DNA of 64,000 nucleotides, taken from Agapanthus africanus (taxonomy: Eukaryota > Streptophyta > Magnoliopsida > Asparagales > Amaryllidaceae). Below the pieces are notes generated by a model. That model made no database searches, was not told the origin of the DNA, and was given only the letters and a program-made list of their open reading frames with translations. Numbering within the stretch: the first letter of the stretch is position 1; each line of letters begins with the position of its first letter. This document shows, piece by piece, positions 12,604 to 25,868 of the stretch. Location of the stretch: positions 203,489,632 through 203,553,631 of the forward strand of contig JASDDO010000006.1 of NCBI GenBank assembly GCA_030015575.1. Reading direction: 5' to 3'. Both the position numbers and the translations under genes were made by a program.

Positions 12604-13334
12604 CTTGCTTGAAGTCTTCCTTTTCGAAGATGATCTACCTTGAAGAATCTCAAACCCAAGCTCTCACTTCTCTAATGAAGTATTAGTGAAGTGAACACCC
12701 TAATCTAAGTGGCTAGAATAGATGAGGATGATGAAGTAGGAATTTTTCTCTCTTTTGTTTTCAATTTCTCACTTTAAATCATCACAACACAAAAAGCTAA
12801 AAATCTTTTTCAAGGTGGAAGAAGAAGAAAATGAAGCAAATCTTTTTGTGATGAATAATGAATTAATTGTTGTGGTTACAATTACAACCATGAGTTAATA
12901 ATGAAGGCTTTAACTCATGTAGAGAATAAACTAAGGTTAAGGGTTTGGGTTGGGTTAAAGAATATCAACACAAAATATCTATGCTAAATGGCAAAGTCAA
13001 AAACTTCATGAAGCATCCAAAAGCTAACCCAAAAGCTAACCCTAATCCAAACCCTAACTTGTTTTATTATCATAATACATGTTTCATTTGTAACCCTAAC
13101 ATGTTACAATATTATATATCACACATATAATGTAAAATGTAACAAAAGAAAATAATACAATTAACATATATCGCATATACATCAATGTATTTTCCGGTGA
13201 GAAAAAGAATCAATAAAGCGAGCTTATATTAGTTAACGTAATGTAATATATCACATATATAATTATACATTAAATTATCGAATCAACACTTGATCCGATA
13301 ATCCGGCTATATTAAATATAACCGAGTAATATAA
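12604..13334 (-). repeat. E0 5' LTR, segment 2 of 3
   Basis: Starts with the duplicated CTTGC and continues the E0 LTR exactly where segment 1 stopped: the flanks together resemble the uninterrupted LTR3 copy around 21170-21250. Interrupted at 13334 by the gypsy LTR G1, with TATAA on both sides. AT-rich, no gene. Confidence 0.85.
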
Positions 13335-15944
13335 TGTAACATTTTCAAAAATATAAAATATTAATTTTGGGAATTTTTATTATTTAATATTATTTTATTG
13401 ATTATTTTAATAATTAAATGCAAATAAATAGGAAAAATGTTAGAAAAATTATGAAAAATTATGGAAAATTCTAAAATGGGGTAAATTAGTAAATTATGAC
13501 ATTTTTAAGTTTTTGTGATTAATTTGACACTAATTTAGTGCTAATCGCGATTAAAATCGCTAATCGGGTTTTTGGCAAATTTGTGCAAAACTTGCACATA
13601 TCACTTTTTCTCACACTTATGCATTTTCTTTCATGTGTTTCTTATTTGGGATTACTATTGAGGTGAGAAGGTTTGGGTTAAGGATTAAAAGAGAAAAGGA
13701 AAAGAAAAAGAATAAAGAAATGGAGGTTTGGTGAGAAGAGGGTATGGGCACATTTGACCAACACTTAGCCATTTCTCCTCATTTGTTTGCTCCCTCATCT
13801 TGTGCTCTTGCTGCTGCTGCTCCTTTCCTCCCCCTTCCTCCACCTTCAATCCCTCATTTCATCTCAAAAATCAACTCAAAACCTCACATCCCTTTCACGA
13901 AAAAGATGCGCAAGCTTGAGATCTACGCAATGGACTAAGAAAGCATGGATTTTGGCCACTAGAGGGCAACTCAAGAAAGTTCTTGAGTTGCCAAGTGAGG
14001 TAATTACTGAACCCTTAGCTCAATTGTAGCATTTCCTATAACCCCATGTTAAGATTATATCGATATTATGTGATATTATGGACTTGATGAAAACCTAGTT
14101 AGGGTTTGAGAGAATCTTGAGTTGTAATGTGAAATTGAGATCAGTAGAGGACTTGTAAACACCCTAGTGCATAAATTGAAACCCAAAACCTGAAGCTAGA
14201 ACCAGAAATACGGATTTTAGAAACCGATATCGGAGAAATTGTGTAATCTGGGAAGGTTAATTTGAATCTGCTATCACCCCGAGGACCCTAAAATAATATT
14301 GAGTGGAAATTGAGATGTGCAGGCACCATAGAGGCAACACCCCAAACCCTAGCCCCCAACTCCATTTCCCGGCCGCCAAAACCTCCTTTCTGGCCGCAAT
14401 TTGCGGCCAGACCAGTGAGGAATCGCCTCGTTTTCTGTGCACAGCCCCAGTTCATCTAGTGTTGGCCCAGGGTACTTCTAGTTTTGACAGATTCTATCTA
14501 GGGTGAAATCTGGGACATATATCCTAAGTTGCTATTTTGGATTCGTGTTTCCGTATTCCGTATTTTCATTTCTGAAATGGTGGTTTGTGTTTTGCCTCGA
14601 CTATTTGGCGTTTATACGACGATATAGAGGATTTATATGTGGTTTTGAAGGCGTGCCATAGGTTCTCACCTATAGGCCCCCTTATCGTATCGTTTTGTAT
14701 TTCATGCGCCGTTTTAGCTTGGATTTGGTTTTAATGCGCATATGCGATATTTGATGTGTAGGTACCCATGAAGACTTCGGGACGACAAGCAATTGCGTGG
14801 TGATGCCCGCAAATGATGATACAGGTGAGTAGATTATATCTACAGGGGGAAGTCGGGTGGATGGCGTATAGTACCCCCGCAGTCCGTAGTTAGTATAATA
14901 TATATAGTAGATGTGTGATAGTTTTAGTGTGTTGTAGCTTTGTGTTAGAAGTATTGTGGGTAGTTAGGGTTAGAAGTGATTAGTGTAGTTCCTAGTTGCG
15001 AGCCCTAGGATAGAAGTGCACCTACACGCCTACACTTGTATATCTCTTATACCTACCCTTGATGGATGATGTTTGATGACGATGGTAATGAGTCGATGAT
15101 GTGGGCTTGATGACGTGAGATCGGTGATTGGATACGATTCATTATGGGATATGACTTGTGATCTCTTGCGGGATTGGGATATGTGTTTACCCCGCATGCA
15201 TACTTCTTTGATGGTATCGTTTGGTGCTAGACATAGAGTAGTACCCCAGACTATGTGATCTGATGATAGTGATACCTGTTATATGATGAGATAGTGAGAT
15301 GTTGACCCGTACCTAGCTATTGGGATGCCGTACGATGATTACCGTACGAGCCGATATTGATGATAGATCCGCACTCATAACTCGAGGATATCTTATGATA
15401 TGACATTGAGGCGAGATCACCGACTATATACCTATATATATGTATCGACTCAGATTTAGGCGGTTTCCATACCCCTCCAGACTTGCATGATACTTAGATC
15501 AGTAGTTGCATAGTAGATGTTAGATTAGACCAGAGTCATACCTATTTCAAACTAACGAATCGGGAATATTTCAAGATAGGAAAAAGGGGATTCTACGGAT
15601 ATTTTCAAATGTGTTCCGTCTATTTTCTAAACACCGTAGCCCTTGTTTTACCAAAGACCCCGATTCGTCTTATTTCAAAAGGCAAGGTTGCATGATATAG
15701 CTTTTGAGTTAGATTCTTCACTGTTGCGTTGCTTATTTCGATTGCACCTGTTTATACTATTTGCATGGTATTACTTGTGCTTATTGTTATATTGCCATCA
15801 TGCTGTTAGGACACCAGCACCATTATCGATGATGCGTATGTTCCACGTACACTGATTGCCGCTCACACACTTCATCATCGATAATTGCTATGCCACTACA
15901 CTGTAGTACTGCTGCATTCATGATATGATTTCCGCATAGCATAT

Positions 15945-16735
15945 TGTACACATATACCTGATACACATGTCACACCTGATCATTATATTGTAGCTCATTT
16001 ATATGTGACATGACTTGATATTCATACCTGGTACATATGTCACACCTGATCATTATATTATAGTTCATTTATATGTGACATGACTTGATATTCATACATG
16101 ATACACATGTCACACCTGATCATTATATTGTAGCTCATTTATTTGTGACATGACTTGATATTCATACCTGGTACATATGTCACACCTGATCATTATATTA
16201 TAGTTCATTTATATGTGACATGACTTGATACATCATACCTGATACATATGTCACATCCGATCATCATATTGTAGCTCATTTATATATGACATGACTTGAT
16301 ACTCACATTGATGCTTATATCACATCTGATCATCATATTGTAGCTCATTTATATGTGACATGACTTGATACTCACATTGATGCTTATATCACATCTGATC
16401 ATCATATTGTAGCTCATTTATATGTGACATGACTTGATACTCACATTGATGCTTATATCACATCTGATCATCATATTGTAGCTCATTTATATGTGACATG
16501 ACTTGATACTCACATTGATGCTTATATCACATCTGATCATCATATTGTAGCTCATTTATATGTGACATGACTTGATACTCACATTGATGCTTATATCACA
16601 TCTGATCATCATATTGTAGCTCATTTATATGTGACATGACTTGATACTCACATTGATGTTATATCACACCTGATCATTATATTGTAGCTCATCTATATGT
16701 GACTTGACATGATATTTATGTTTGACGCACATATC
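15945..16735. repeat. 69-71-bp tandem array, about 11 units, inside gypsy LTR G1
   Basis: Units contain GTAGCTCATTTATATGTGAC and ATGACTTGATA. The first four units alternate between two types (TAGCTC and TAGTTC), giving a 140-bp dimer. The last six or so are a 69-bp type with CACATCTGATCATCATATTG and are almost identical to one another. The matching place in the G2 LTR lacks the array. Confidence 0.9.
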
Positions 16736-17269
16736 ATATCAGATTAGTGACTTACATTCTGGTTTGGATTATATGTGATTTCTGGATTTGGGAACCGTGG
16801 CTATTTCAAATATGTAATCATTTAAAAACCCGGTTCCCTTGATATGATATTTCAGTGCGTCCACCATGTGTTTTCTCGGTGCTAGAGTGATATATGAAAA
16901 CCCGAATCGAGGAGGCGGTTGAGGCCGATTACGGGTACATGGTGGACCCGGTATGGTACCCCGGGGCGAGAACGGTTTCGCTGTGTGATAGACGGTGAGC
17001 CCGACAGAGGGACTACTACCTACCGGTGATTGTACTTTAGCTCGGCGGATATCTGGAGGATTCTGACCGGAGCCCAGAGATGGACATGGGTTGATTCGTA
17101 CTGCCGGGGCCGAGGGCCGATACCGCAGACGAAGCCCCATATGGATACGAGGATTTACGTGTCGATGCTAGGCACGGTTTTCATGATGTTTTACCATGAT
17201 ATTGTTTATATCCTCATATTGCATATATGATGCTTATTATCATTGGGTGACGGGTGGACGGGTTCCACG

Positions 17270-17336
17270 TATATACAGACATAGATCATATACAGATATG
17301 GATCATATACAGACATGGATCATATACAGACTGGAT
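17270..17336. repeat. 17-bp tandem repeat in G1
   Basis: Close to four units of the form ATACAGACATGGATCAT, varying at one or two positions. Confidence 0.75.
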
Positions 17337-18325
17337 TTACACCTATCATACTTCATTTGTATATATAACAGGGTATGAGGGCGCTGTTATATATACCCTT
17401 ACACCAATATTAGTGGAATGGGACGCTAATATATGTGTATTGATATCATTTGATACTTCATCATATTTACTTCATACAGCATACCTTACATTCATGACAT
17501 GTTATTACCTGAGTACTTGGCACCACATACATATTTAGATGTTACCTTGCCACCTTATTACACTCAGATGTACTCTTGTGGATTATATTACTGATTGTTG
17601 ACTTAGGTTTATGTCTTGCATTCGGTTTCTGCTTGTAGATGTTTCTATTCACGAGTTGGCAACTCACCCCCGTTGTGCCACAGTTCTTGCAGGTTCTGCC
17701 GTACAGGTTCTACTGCGGCATTTCTGGCACACTACTTTCTTGCGGGTGGTTTGCTTTTGGTAGGTGGATTCTCTTGCATCAAGAACCACCCTTGTATTTA
17801 TTTTACTCATTGTATCTAGAATTTCCATCAACCAAAACTTGTATATTCTTTCAGACCTAGACTAGTGATGTATTATTCGACCTTAGAGTCGCGCTTAGTA
17901 GTATTGCGGTTTCTTGTTGCTTTGAGCTTTCTTTTGGATTTGATCCTCGCCACTTGGCGTTGTATATTATTATATCACTGCGTGGTTGTGACCGTCGATT
18001 GACGAAGAGCTAGCTCCCGCTTGGGGATGCCCTTATCATTTTATATATTGTTATTCATATTGTACCCCATTCGGGGCCAGTTTTACAAGAGAAACTCTGC
18101 CGAAATTTTTAGAAAAGGCTTTATTGTTTTCAAAACGTACTTTCGGCTTAGTTATTTAAAAACCTTGATTTCAAACCTGTATTCTTCACTTCTTTAAACC
18201 AGTTTTCTTTACTTATTCCTAAAATGGTTTTAGATTTCTGGGCTTTTGGCTTACTTGGATCAGATGGAGTCCTATAGACTTCATATGTTTCAAGGGCCAG
18301 TCACGTGCTCTTTCGGGTCGTGACA

Positions 18326-19551
18326 TATAACATGTACCAATTCATCGAATCAACACTTGATCCGATGACACGGCTATATCACATATACCCGGCCGATATC
18401 TCATATCGCGAGAATAGAATACGGTATCTCATATCGTATTATTCTCGGTCCCGTACATATCACATATGTGCTCCTACGTCGTTTTGCATGAGCCAGGAAA
18501 GCTCTATGTAGGACTCTAAAGAATCGTCAATACGCCGGCAGTAGGTGATGATTATATCAAACACCCACAAGCTTCAAGCGGTCAGCTAAATATAACAGCC
18601 ACCCAGGTATTAAGCGATCAGAAGATCAACAAACAAGCATGTACATTCTCCTGTGAATCCAATCAGTAACACTCCCGTACAGTCCGGTCTCTTCGTCTCA
18701 TATGTCGCATATCAAGTCTAGGGGTGGTAAACGTCAGACCCCAGTAACCGATAAGTTGTGTCGATGTGAGGCTCATAACAGGTCGAGAAACTACTGATAA
18801 CTCTTACCAGCAGCACTCCATATCAGCCCTTGCCAGGGACTTCCAGTTATAGCCAATCGAACACAGCACAACATCAACTCCCTATACCGGGAGAGACGAA
18901 ACCCCTCCCATCGCTCATTGCCTCCATGTGATTCGGGATTGTACCCAAAAGCCACCGTTTTGCACGCCCTCTTAGACGTGGTAAGGTGGAAATCAAAGCA
19001 CAGTGGGAATCACACAAGGCTCTATGACAATCTCGGGTCTACAGACTAACCTGTACCAGTGTCATCAGAGAACTGCTATCTGATGATAGGCACAAATCCA
19101 ACTAGGAGTTCTCGGCTAGTCCGTTCAGTGTACCCAGTCTCCATTGAGCACCCGTACACCATCTTTGATGTCAAACACCAATGGATATCGGATCATCCAT
19201 CGCCCATCATATAGGTCAAGATGCGTATATGCTATTCTACTCTGGTGTATCGATGCCCTGTCTCGATACACCCTCGACTAGGAAAAGTTATAGGATGTAC
19301 TCGTTGACTTCCACGGCCCCACTAGTATGATCTCATCATAGTTCTAGTGGTCAAGTACATATCCCAAGGGCTTTATCAACATGTGAGAGTAAGACAGTAA
19401 ACTAATTCAAGTCAACATGTTAAGACAAAGTGCAACCAGATAACATACTATCATATCGAGTAAGAAAGTCCTCTCTATATATATCCAAGCATCCACTATA
19501 ATATACATCATATGTACAATAATGGCCTCTAGGGCATATACATAACTAACA
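18326..19551 (-). repeat. E0 5' LTR, segment 3 of 3
   Basis: Resumes after the TATAA duplication and ends at 19551 with the LTR terminus (minus strand TGTTAGTTATGTATATGCCC). The next bases, CACAC at 19552, are the right flank of the E0 insertion: the same CACACAAGACTCTATG stretch is uninterrupted in LTR3 (about 22587). The LTR hairpin at 19244-19272 has perfect arms GGTGTATCGA/TCGATACACC. Confidence 0.85.
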
Positions 19552-20083
19552 CACACAAGACTCTATGACGATCTTGGGTCGACAGACTAACCTGTACCAG
19601 TGTCACCAGAGAACTGCTATCTGACGATAGGTATAATACCATGTAGGAGTTCTCGTCGAGTCCGTCCAGTGTACCCATTCTCTACTGAGCACCCGTATAC
19701 CTTCTCTGATGTCAAACACCAATGTATATGGGATCATCCATCGCCCATCATATTGGTCGAGAAGCGTATACGCTAGTCTACTCTGGAGTATCGATGCCCT
19801 GTCTCGATACTCCCACGACTAGGAACAATCTAAGGATGTACTTACCGACTACCTCTGCCCCACTAGTATGATCTACATCATAATCCTGGTAGTCAAGTAC
19901 TCATCCTAAGGCCTTTATCAGCATGTAATAGAGAGACAATAAGTGTACATGTTAAGATAAAGTGCAACCAGATAGCATACTATCATGTCGAGCAAGAAAG
20001 TCCTCCCTATATATGTCCATGCATCCACTACAATATACATCGCATGTATAGTAATGGCCTCTAGGGCATACATATAACTAACA
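19552..20083 (-). repeat. B2 3' LTR remnant
   Basis: A second, partial copy of the same LTR type directly abuts the E0 LTR: 19552-20083 repeats the sequence of about 19011-19551. It ends with the LTR start (minus strand TGTTAGTTATATGTATGCCC) and is followed by a purine tract. It is therefore the host LTR into which E0 inserted. The rest of this LTR must lie left of the window, beyond E0. Confidence 0.8.
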
Positions 20084-20098
20084 ATCTCTCACTTGCAC
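20084..20098 (-). promoter_or_regulatory. B2 polypurine tract
   Basis: Minus strand GTGCAAGTGAGAGAT beside the LTR edge; one change from the E2 tract. Confidence 0.85.
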
Positions 20099-20946
20099 TA
20101 AGGCCATCTGTTGTAGTATCCAATACCCAACAATATAGCAGTGGTTGTAGTATCCCATACTCAACCATCCTATAGAAGTCTCTCTAGGGGTAAAGCCTTT
20201 GTGAGTGGATCCGCTGTGTTATCCTTCGTGTCTACTCTCTTAACCTCGATCCCTTGGAGATCCAACATCTCCCTGATCAGGTGATACTTGCCTCAGAATA
20301 TGTCTGGAACGCTGATGGGACCTATGTTCCTAGGCCAAAGCAACAACTCGATTGTTGTCACAATAACAGTTATTGGACGCTCAATGGTAGGAACCTTGTT
20401 CATCTTATGAACAAGAAATGTCCAGACAACTACTTTGGCAGCATCATTGGTAGCAATGTATTCAGTCTTTATCGTCTAGTATGCCACGGTATTTAGCTTG
20501 GAACTCTTCCAACATACCGTCCCTCCTTTGAGGGTAAAGACAATGCCTCTGACTGACTTTCGGTCGTTCTTATCACTCTGGAAGCTCGAACGAAGAACAT
20601 TCATTTAGTGCTTCTCAAGTACTTAACAATGTCATCCACAGCTGCCCAGTGATTCTCCCAAGATCCGATTGATTCCTGATCAATACACCTAGTGAGTCAT
20701 CTACATCTAGTCTGGTATATTAACATCGCACACATGATAAAGCCTACTTCCGAAGCATAGGTTATCCTCTGCACGCGAGTTCTCTCCAAATCAGTCTTGG
20801 AAGACATCTTTTTGGAGAGAATGGTTCCTGAATAAGTGGATGAACCACCACGCTTAGAATCCCACATACTAAAACCCTTTAGTATGGTGTTAATGTACCT
20901 GGATTTGGGACATTCCCAACATCCACTTAGTTCTCCCATAAGGGTC
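20099..20946 (-). pseudogene. B2 RNase H and RT C-terminal fragment
   Basis: The minus-strand frame 20697-20963 aligns with E2 RT: it has SRYINTILKGFSM and ITYASEVGFIMCAML where E2 has SRYIDTILKRFSM and IPYASAVGSIMYAML. Downstream the RNase H region is out of frame. The uninterrupted stretch around 20590-20625 (AACATTCATTTAGTGCTTCT) is the empty-site counterpart of the E3 insertion in B1. The RT ends abruptly near 20946 at LTR3. Confidence 0.8.
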
Positions 20947-23118
20947 TGCAAGGCATTAACCATGCCCGATTTAAAATTTAGACGTGCCGAACAACCCTAA
21001 CCAAGATCTTTAAACTAGAGATTAGGCGAAACAAAGCATGTTAAACACTTTAACATCTAAAGGATAGGGATTACAACCTTTGTAGTCCGTTCCTTCACTT
21101 CTAAAGCTCCGTGTTGCGGTCCCTTCGCTGCGATCATCAAGTTCCCGAACTCTAAAGAGGCTCCACGAAGAGAAAGATGCAAACTTGCTTCCGATCTTCG
21201 ATAACTAAGATGATCTACCTTGAAGTTTCTTTAGCACAAGCTCTCACTCACTAAATGAAGTGAACACCCTAATCTAATTGGCAAGAATATATTAAGATGA
21301 TGAAGTAGGAATTTAGCACTCTTTTGTTTTCTTAATCTCACTCAAAATCATCACTAATGAAAAAGCTAGAAAGCTTTTCCATCCAAAAGAAGAAGGAAGA
21401 AGAAGAAGAATTCCTTTGTGATGAATAATGAAAGTGTTAATATCATTAAAAATGCAACCATGGTTAAGTCAAGAAAGACTTAATCATTGTAGAGATCTAA
21501 CCATGGTAAAGGGTGTGGGTTGGGTTAAGTAAATATCTTGCAAAATATCTAAACTAAATATCTTTGCAAGAAACAAAATAAAAGCTTCTAGAAGCTTCTA
21601 GAAAAGTTTGACCCAAATCAAACTCTAACCTCGTTTAATCTCCACTAAACATGTTGCATTAGTAATTATAACATATTACAATATTATGTATCACATATAT
21701 AATATATATTTGTAACAAAAGAAAATAATACAATTAACATATATCGCATATATATCAATGTATTACCCGAGTGAGAAAAAGAATCTTTTAGTGAGCTTAT
21801 ATCAGTTAATGTAATTTAATATATCAAATATATAATTATACATTAAATTATCGAATCAACACTTGATCCGATAATCCGGCTATTTTTCAAATAACCGACT
21901 AATATAATCTGTATCAGTTCATCGAATCAACACTTGATCCGATGACCCGGATATATCACATATACCCAGCCGATATCTCATATCACGAGAATCTAATACG
22001 GTATCACATACACGTATTGTTCTCAGTTCCTCACATATCATATTTGTGCTCCTACTCCATTTTTCCTGAGTCAAGAAACCTCTGTGTAGGACTCTAAAGA
22101 ATCGTCAATACACCGGCAGTAGGTGATGATCATATCAAACACCCACAAGCTGCAAGCGGTCAGCTAAACGTAACAGCCACCCAGGTATTGAGCGATCAGA
22201 AGATCAACAAGCAAGACTGTACATTCTCCTGCGAATCCAATCAGTAACACTCCCGTACAGTCCGGTCTCTTCGTCTGATATGTCGCATATCTCGCCTAGG
22301 GGTGGTAAACGTCAGACCCAGTAGCTGGATAAGTCGTGTCGATATGAGGTCTATAACAGTTCGAGAAACTACTGATAAAACTTACCAGTAAATCTCAGCA
22401 ACCCTGGACAGGGATTTCCAGTTATAGCCAATCGAACACAGCGCAACATCAACTCCCTATACCGGGAGAGACGAATCCCCTTCTATCGCTCATTGCCTCC
22501 ATGTGATTCGGGACTGTACCTAAAAGCCACCTTTATGCACGCCCTCTTGGACGTGGTATGATGGAAATCAAAGCACAGTGGGAATCACACAAGACTCTAT
22601 GACGATCTCGGGTCTACAGACTACTCTGTACCAGTGTCACCAGAGAACTGCCATCTGACGTGAGGTATAATACTATCTGGGAGTTCTCGGCGAGTCCGTC
22701 CAGTGTACCCAGTCTCCACTGAGCACCCATATACCTTCTCTGATGTCAAACACCAATGGATATGAGATCATCCATCGTCGATCATATAGGTCAAGAAGCG
22801 CATACGCTAGTCTACTCTGGAGTAACGATGCCCTGTCTCGGTACTCCCACGACTAGGAACATTTGAAGGATGTACTTGGCGACTACACTGTCCTCACTAG
22901 TATGATCTGCATCATAGTCCTGGTAGTCAAGTACTCATCCTAAGGGCTTTATCAACATGTAACATAGAGACAATCAGAGTACATGTTAAGATAAAGAGCA
23001 ACCAGATAGCGTACTATCATGTCGAGCAAGAAAGTCCTCCCTATATATGTCCAAGCATCCACTACTACTCTAAATCGTATGTACTGTAATGGCCTCTAGG
23101 GCATACATATAACTAACA
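20947..23118 (-). repeat. LTR3: nearly complete copia LTR without its own internal flanks
   Basis: About 2.17 kb, same type as the B1 and E0 LTRs, ending at 23118 with the canonical terminus. The opposite terminus is missing: the first ~40 bp of the LTR end are replaced by B2 RT sequence. No primer site lies on the left and no purine tract on the right. The left coordinate is good to about 15 bp because RT and LTR resemble each other by chance there. Confidence 0.75.
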
Positions 23119-23748
23119 ATAGCTTACTCACTAGGTATAGTGAATAAGTATCAAAAAGATATTTGGGAAAACCACTGGACAACTGGAGAACATTCTTAAG
23201 TGCTTGAGAAGGACTAAAGAGATGTTCTTAGTATATGGTAACGGTGAACTCCAGATGGAGTCCTTACCGATTCAAGCTTCCAGAGTGATAAGGACGACTG
23301 AAAGTCAGTCTCAGGTTTTGTCTTTACCCTCAGTGAAGGGACAGTATGTTGGAAGGGTTCCAAGCTATATACCGTAGAAGACTCGTTGATAGAGGCTAAT
23401 TACATCGCTACCAATGATGCTGCCAAAGAGATTGTCTGGATGAAAAAGCTCATATGATGAACTTGGTTCCTACCATTAGGCATCCAATACCTGTGTATTG
23501 AGATGACAATGGAGTTGTGGCTTTAGCCTAGGAACCCCGGTACCGTCAGTGATCCAGACATATTCTTAGACAATATCACCTGATTAGGGAGATAGTTGAT
23601 CTCCGGGATATCGAGGTCAGGAGAGTTGATATAGAGGATAACACAGCGTATCCACTCACCGAGGCCATCCCCCAGATGCTATTCGAGAGACTTTTAGGAC
23701 GTTGGGTATGAGATACTACAACAACTGGCCTTAGTGCAAGTGGGAGAT
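23119..23748 (+). pseudogene. B3: RT end and RNase H of a plus-strand copia element, broken
   Basis: Plus-strand sequence follows E2 from about 35195 to 35850: matching stretches include the one equivalent to YLRRTKEMFLVYGNGDLQ, the GGAVCWRSSK region and the end FERLFEMLG. It has frameshifts and stops. It starts abruptly beside LTR3. The purine tract GTGCAAGTGGGAGAT lies at 23734-23748. Confidence 0.8.
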
Positions 23749-25868
23749 TGTTAGGAATATGTATGCCCTAGAGGCCATTATTGATGATATAGTGGATGCT
23801 TGGACATATATATAGAGGACTTTCTTGCTCGACATGATAGTATGCTATCAGGTTACCTTTATCTTAATATGTAGACTGGTATTTATACTGTCTGTCTCTT
23901 ACATGCTGATAAAGCCCTTAGGATATGTACTTGACTACTAGGACTATGATGAGATCATACTAGTGGGGCCAGGGTGGTCCAAAAGTACATCCTTTAATTA
24001 GTTCCTAGTTGAGGGAATATCGAGATTAGGGCATCGATATTCCAGAGTAGACTAGTGTGTATGTTTCTTGTCCCTTAGAGGGTGATGGTTGATCACACAA
24101 CCATTGGTGTGTGACATCAAAGATTGTACACATGTGATCATTAAATAATGGGTACACCGAACTGGACTCGTCGAGGACTCATATGTGATAGTATACCTAT
24201 CGTCAGATAGCAGTCCTCTGGTGACACTTGTATAGGTTAGTCTGTAGATCCGATATCATCTTAGAGTCTTATGCGGCTCCCACTGTGCTTTGATTTCCTC
24301 CCTACCATGCTCAAAGGAGACATGCAAACAGGTGGATTTTGGGTACAGTCCCGAGTCGCATGGAGGCAATGAGCGATAGGAGGGGTTTCATCTCTCCCGG
24401 TATTGGGGGTTGATATTGCGCTATGCTTGATTGGCTATAACTGGAAGTCCCTGTCCAGGGCTGCTGCCGAGATTTATTGATAAGTTTATAAGTAGTTTCT
24501 CGAACCGTTATAGGCCAGACATCGTCATGACTTATCACGTTACTGGGGACTGACGTTTACCACCCTTAGACATGATATGCGACATATCAGACGAAGAGAC
24601 TGGATTGTATGGTAGTGTTACTGATAGGCTTCATAGAGACTATGGACAAGCTTGCTTGTTGATCTTCATATCGCTCAATACCCGGATAGCCATTACGTCC
24701 AGCAAGTACCGCTGACGGCTTGTGGGTGACTGATGTGATCATCACCTACTGCTGGCGTATTGATGAGTCTTTAGAGTCCCACACAGAAGTTCCCTGGTTC
24801 AAGCAAAACGAAGTAGGACACATATGTGATATGTGTGTAGGCCTGATTAAATACGTGTATGTGATACCGTATTGTAATTTGACAGTTATCTATTATCGGT
24901 TCGGTTGTATGTGATATAACCAGATTGTCGAATCTAGTGTTGATTTGATAATGTGATATACAGATAAATGATATTAGTCGGTCATATGTGATATAACGGG
25001 ATTATTACATCAAGTGTTGATTTAATAATGTGATATACATTATATGTGATATAATTATATCTTAACTAATATCATTAGCTCACTAATTATTCTTCATAAT
25101 ATATATATTAATATATATATATATGATATATATATATAATGAAGCATGGCTTGATTTCTATTTTTGAGAAAAATAGAAATGAGGTGTAAATTGAGAGCAT
25201 GGTTTTAAGCATGGGAGTTATATTTGTTTATTCATCTTGACTCACTATTCAACCATGGTTGCAATTTTATATTGCAAAATTCCATGCTTGAATGAGTGGG
25301 GGTCAAGTGTTGCCATTCATTCTAAGTTCATTCTCAACACTGAGCCATTTTTGCTTGCTTTGCTCCCATGGTTGCTCTCTAGCATCTTCTTCTTCCTCAT
25401 TGTCATGGTTCTAGCTTCAACCCTCACATGAGATGTGAATCATGAAGCTTGAACAAAAATATGTGATCTTTAAACATCCCCTACTTTACCATCCTACACT
25501 TGACTAGCGATCGATTGTAGCGTGTTTCCTATGCTAAAGAGTTTAGTGTAGAGATAGCTTGAGTTGGAGGGACTTCGTGTGGATCATCTTCGGCACGAAG
25601 GTCATCGGAGAAAGCTTGTCCAAAGCCTCAAGTGGAGCCTAGTGGAGTCGCGGGACTACTACACGGAGCATGTGAAGTGAAGGACTCGATCTACGAGGGT
25701 ATAGCCATCTTTCACTACTGTAGTTTTAGTAGATATCAAACTTAAACCCTAATCACCTAGCTAACGATCTTGTATAGTCTAGCTTAGCACCCATAAAAAT
25801 TTGAATTTGGCATGCTTGATGCCATTTGGACCCCATGGTAGTGCTAGGGTAGACTTTCAAGACTAACA
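23749..25868 (+). repeat. B3 3' LTR
   Basis: Plus-strand LTR beginning TGTTAGGAATATGTATGCCC, about 2.1 kb, aligning as a reverse complement to the other LTRs. The right edge is placed at ACTAACA (25868) where homology to the truncated LTR C begins. LTR hairpin at 24014-24043 with arms GGAATATCGA/TCGATATTCC. An AT-rich stretch of alternating TA lies near 25100-25140. Confidence 0.75.

Larger units (their letters stand above)
13335..18325 (+). repeat. G1: solo LTR of a Ty3/gypsy element, about 5 kb
   Basis: Begins TGTAAC and ends TCGTGACA. It is flanked by an exact TATAA duplication (13330-13334 and 18326-18330) and sits inside the E0 LTR. Large parts align with the reverse complement of the G2 LTR (for example 16840-17120 with about 39300-39550, 17630-17700 with about 38870-38930, 18060-18120 with about 38400-38450). 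There is no primer site, purine tract or gag-pol inside, so this is a recombined solo LTR. Its open frames have no recognisable product. The length is unusual; part of it is the tandem array at 15945-16735. Confidence 0.85.

Noticed and set aside
14303-14506. GGCCGC hairpin in G1 as another copy of the copia leader hairpin
   Set aside because: It lies in a gypsy LTR, has short arms, and no primer site at the expected distance.
15945-16735. CRISPR-like periodic repeats
   Set aside because: Units are contiguous with no unique spacers, inside a gypsy LTR; it is a tandem array.
16769-17140. 123-codon minus-strand frame and the related 142-codon frame at 39186-39614
   Set aside because: They fall in homologous parts of gypsy LTRs but in different frames and orientation to the element; no gene.
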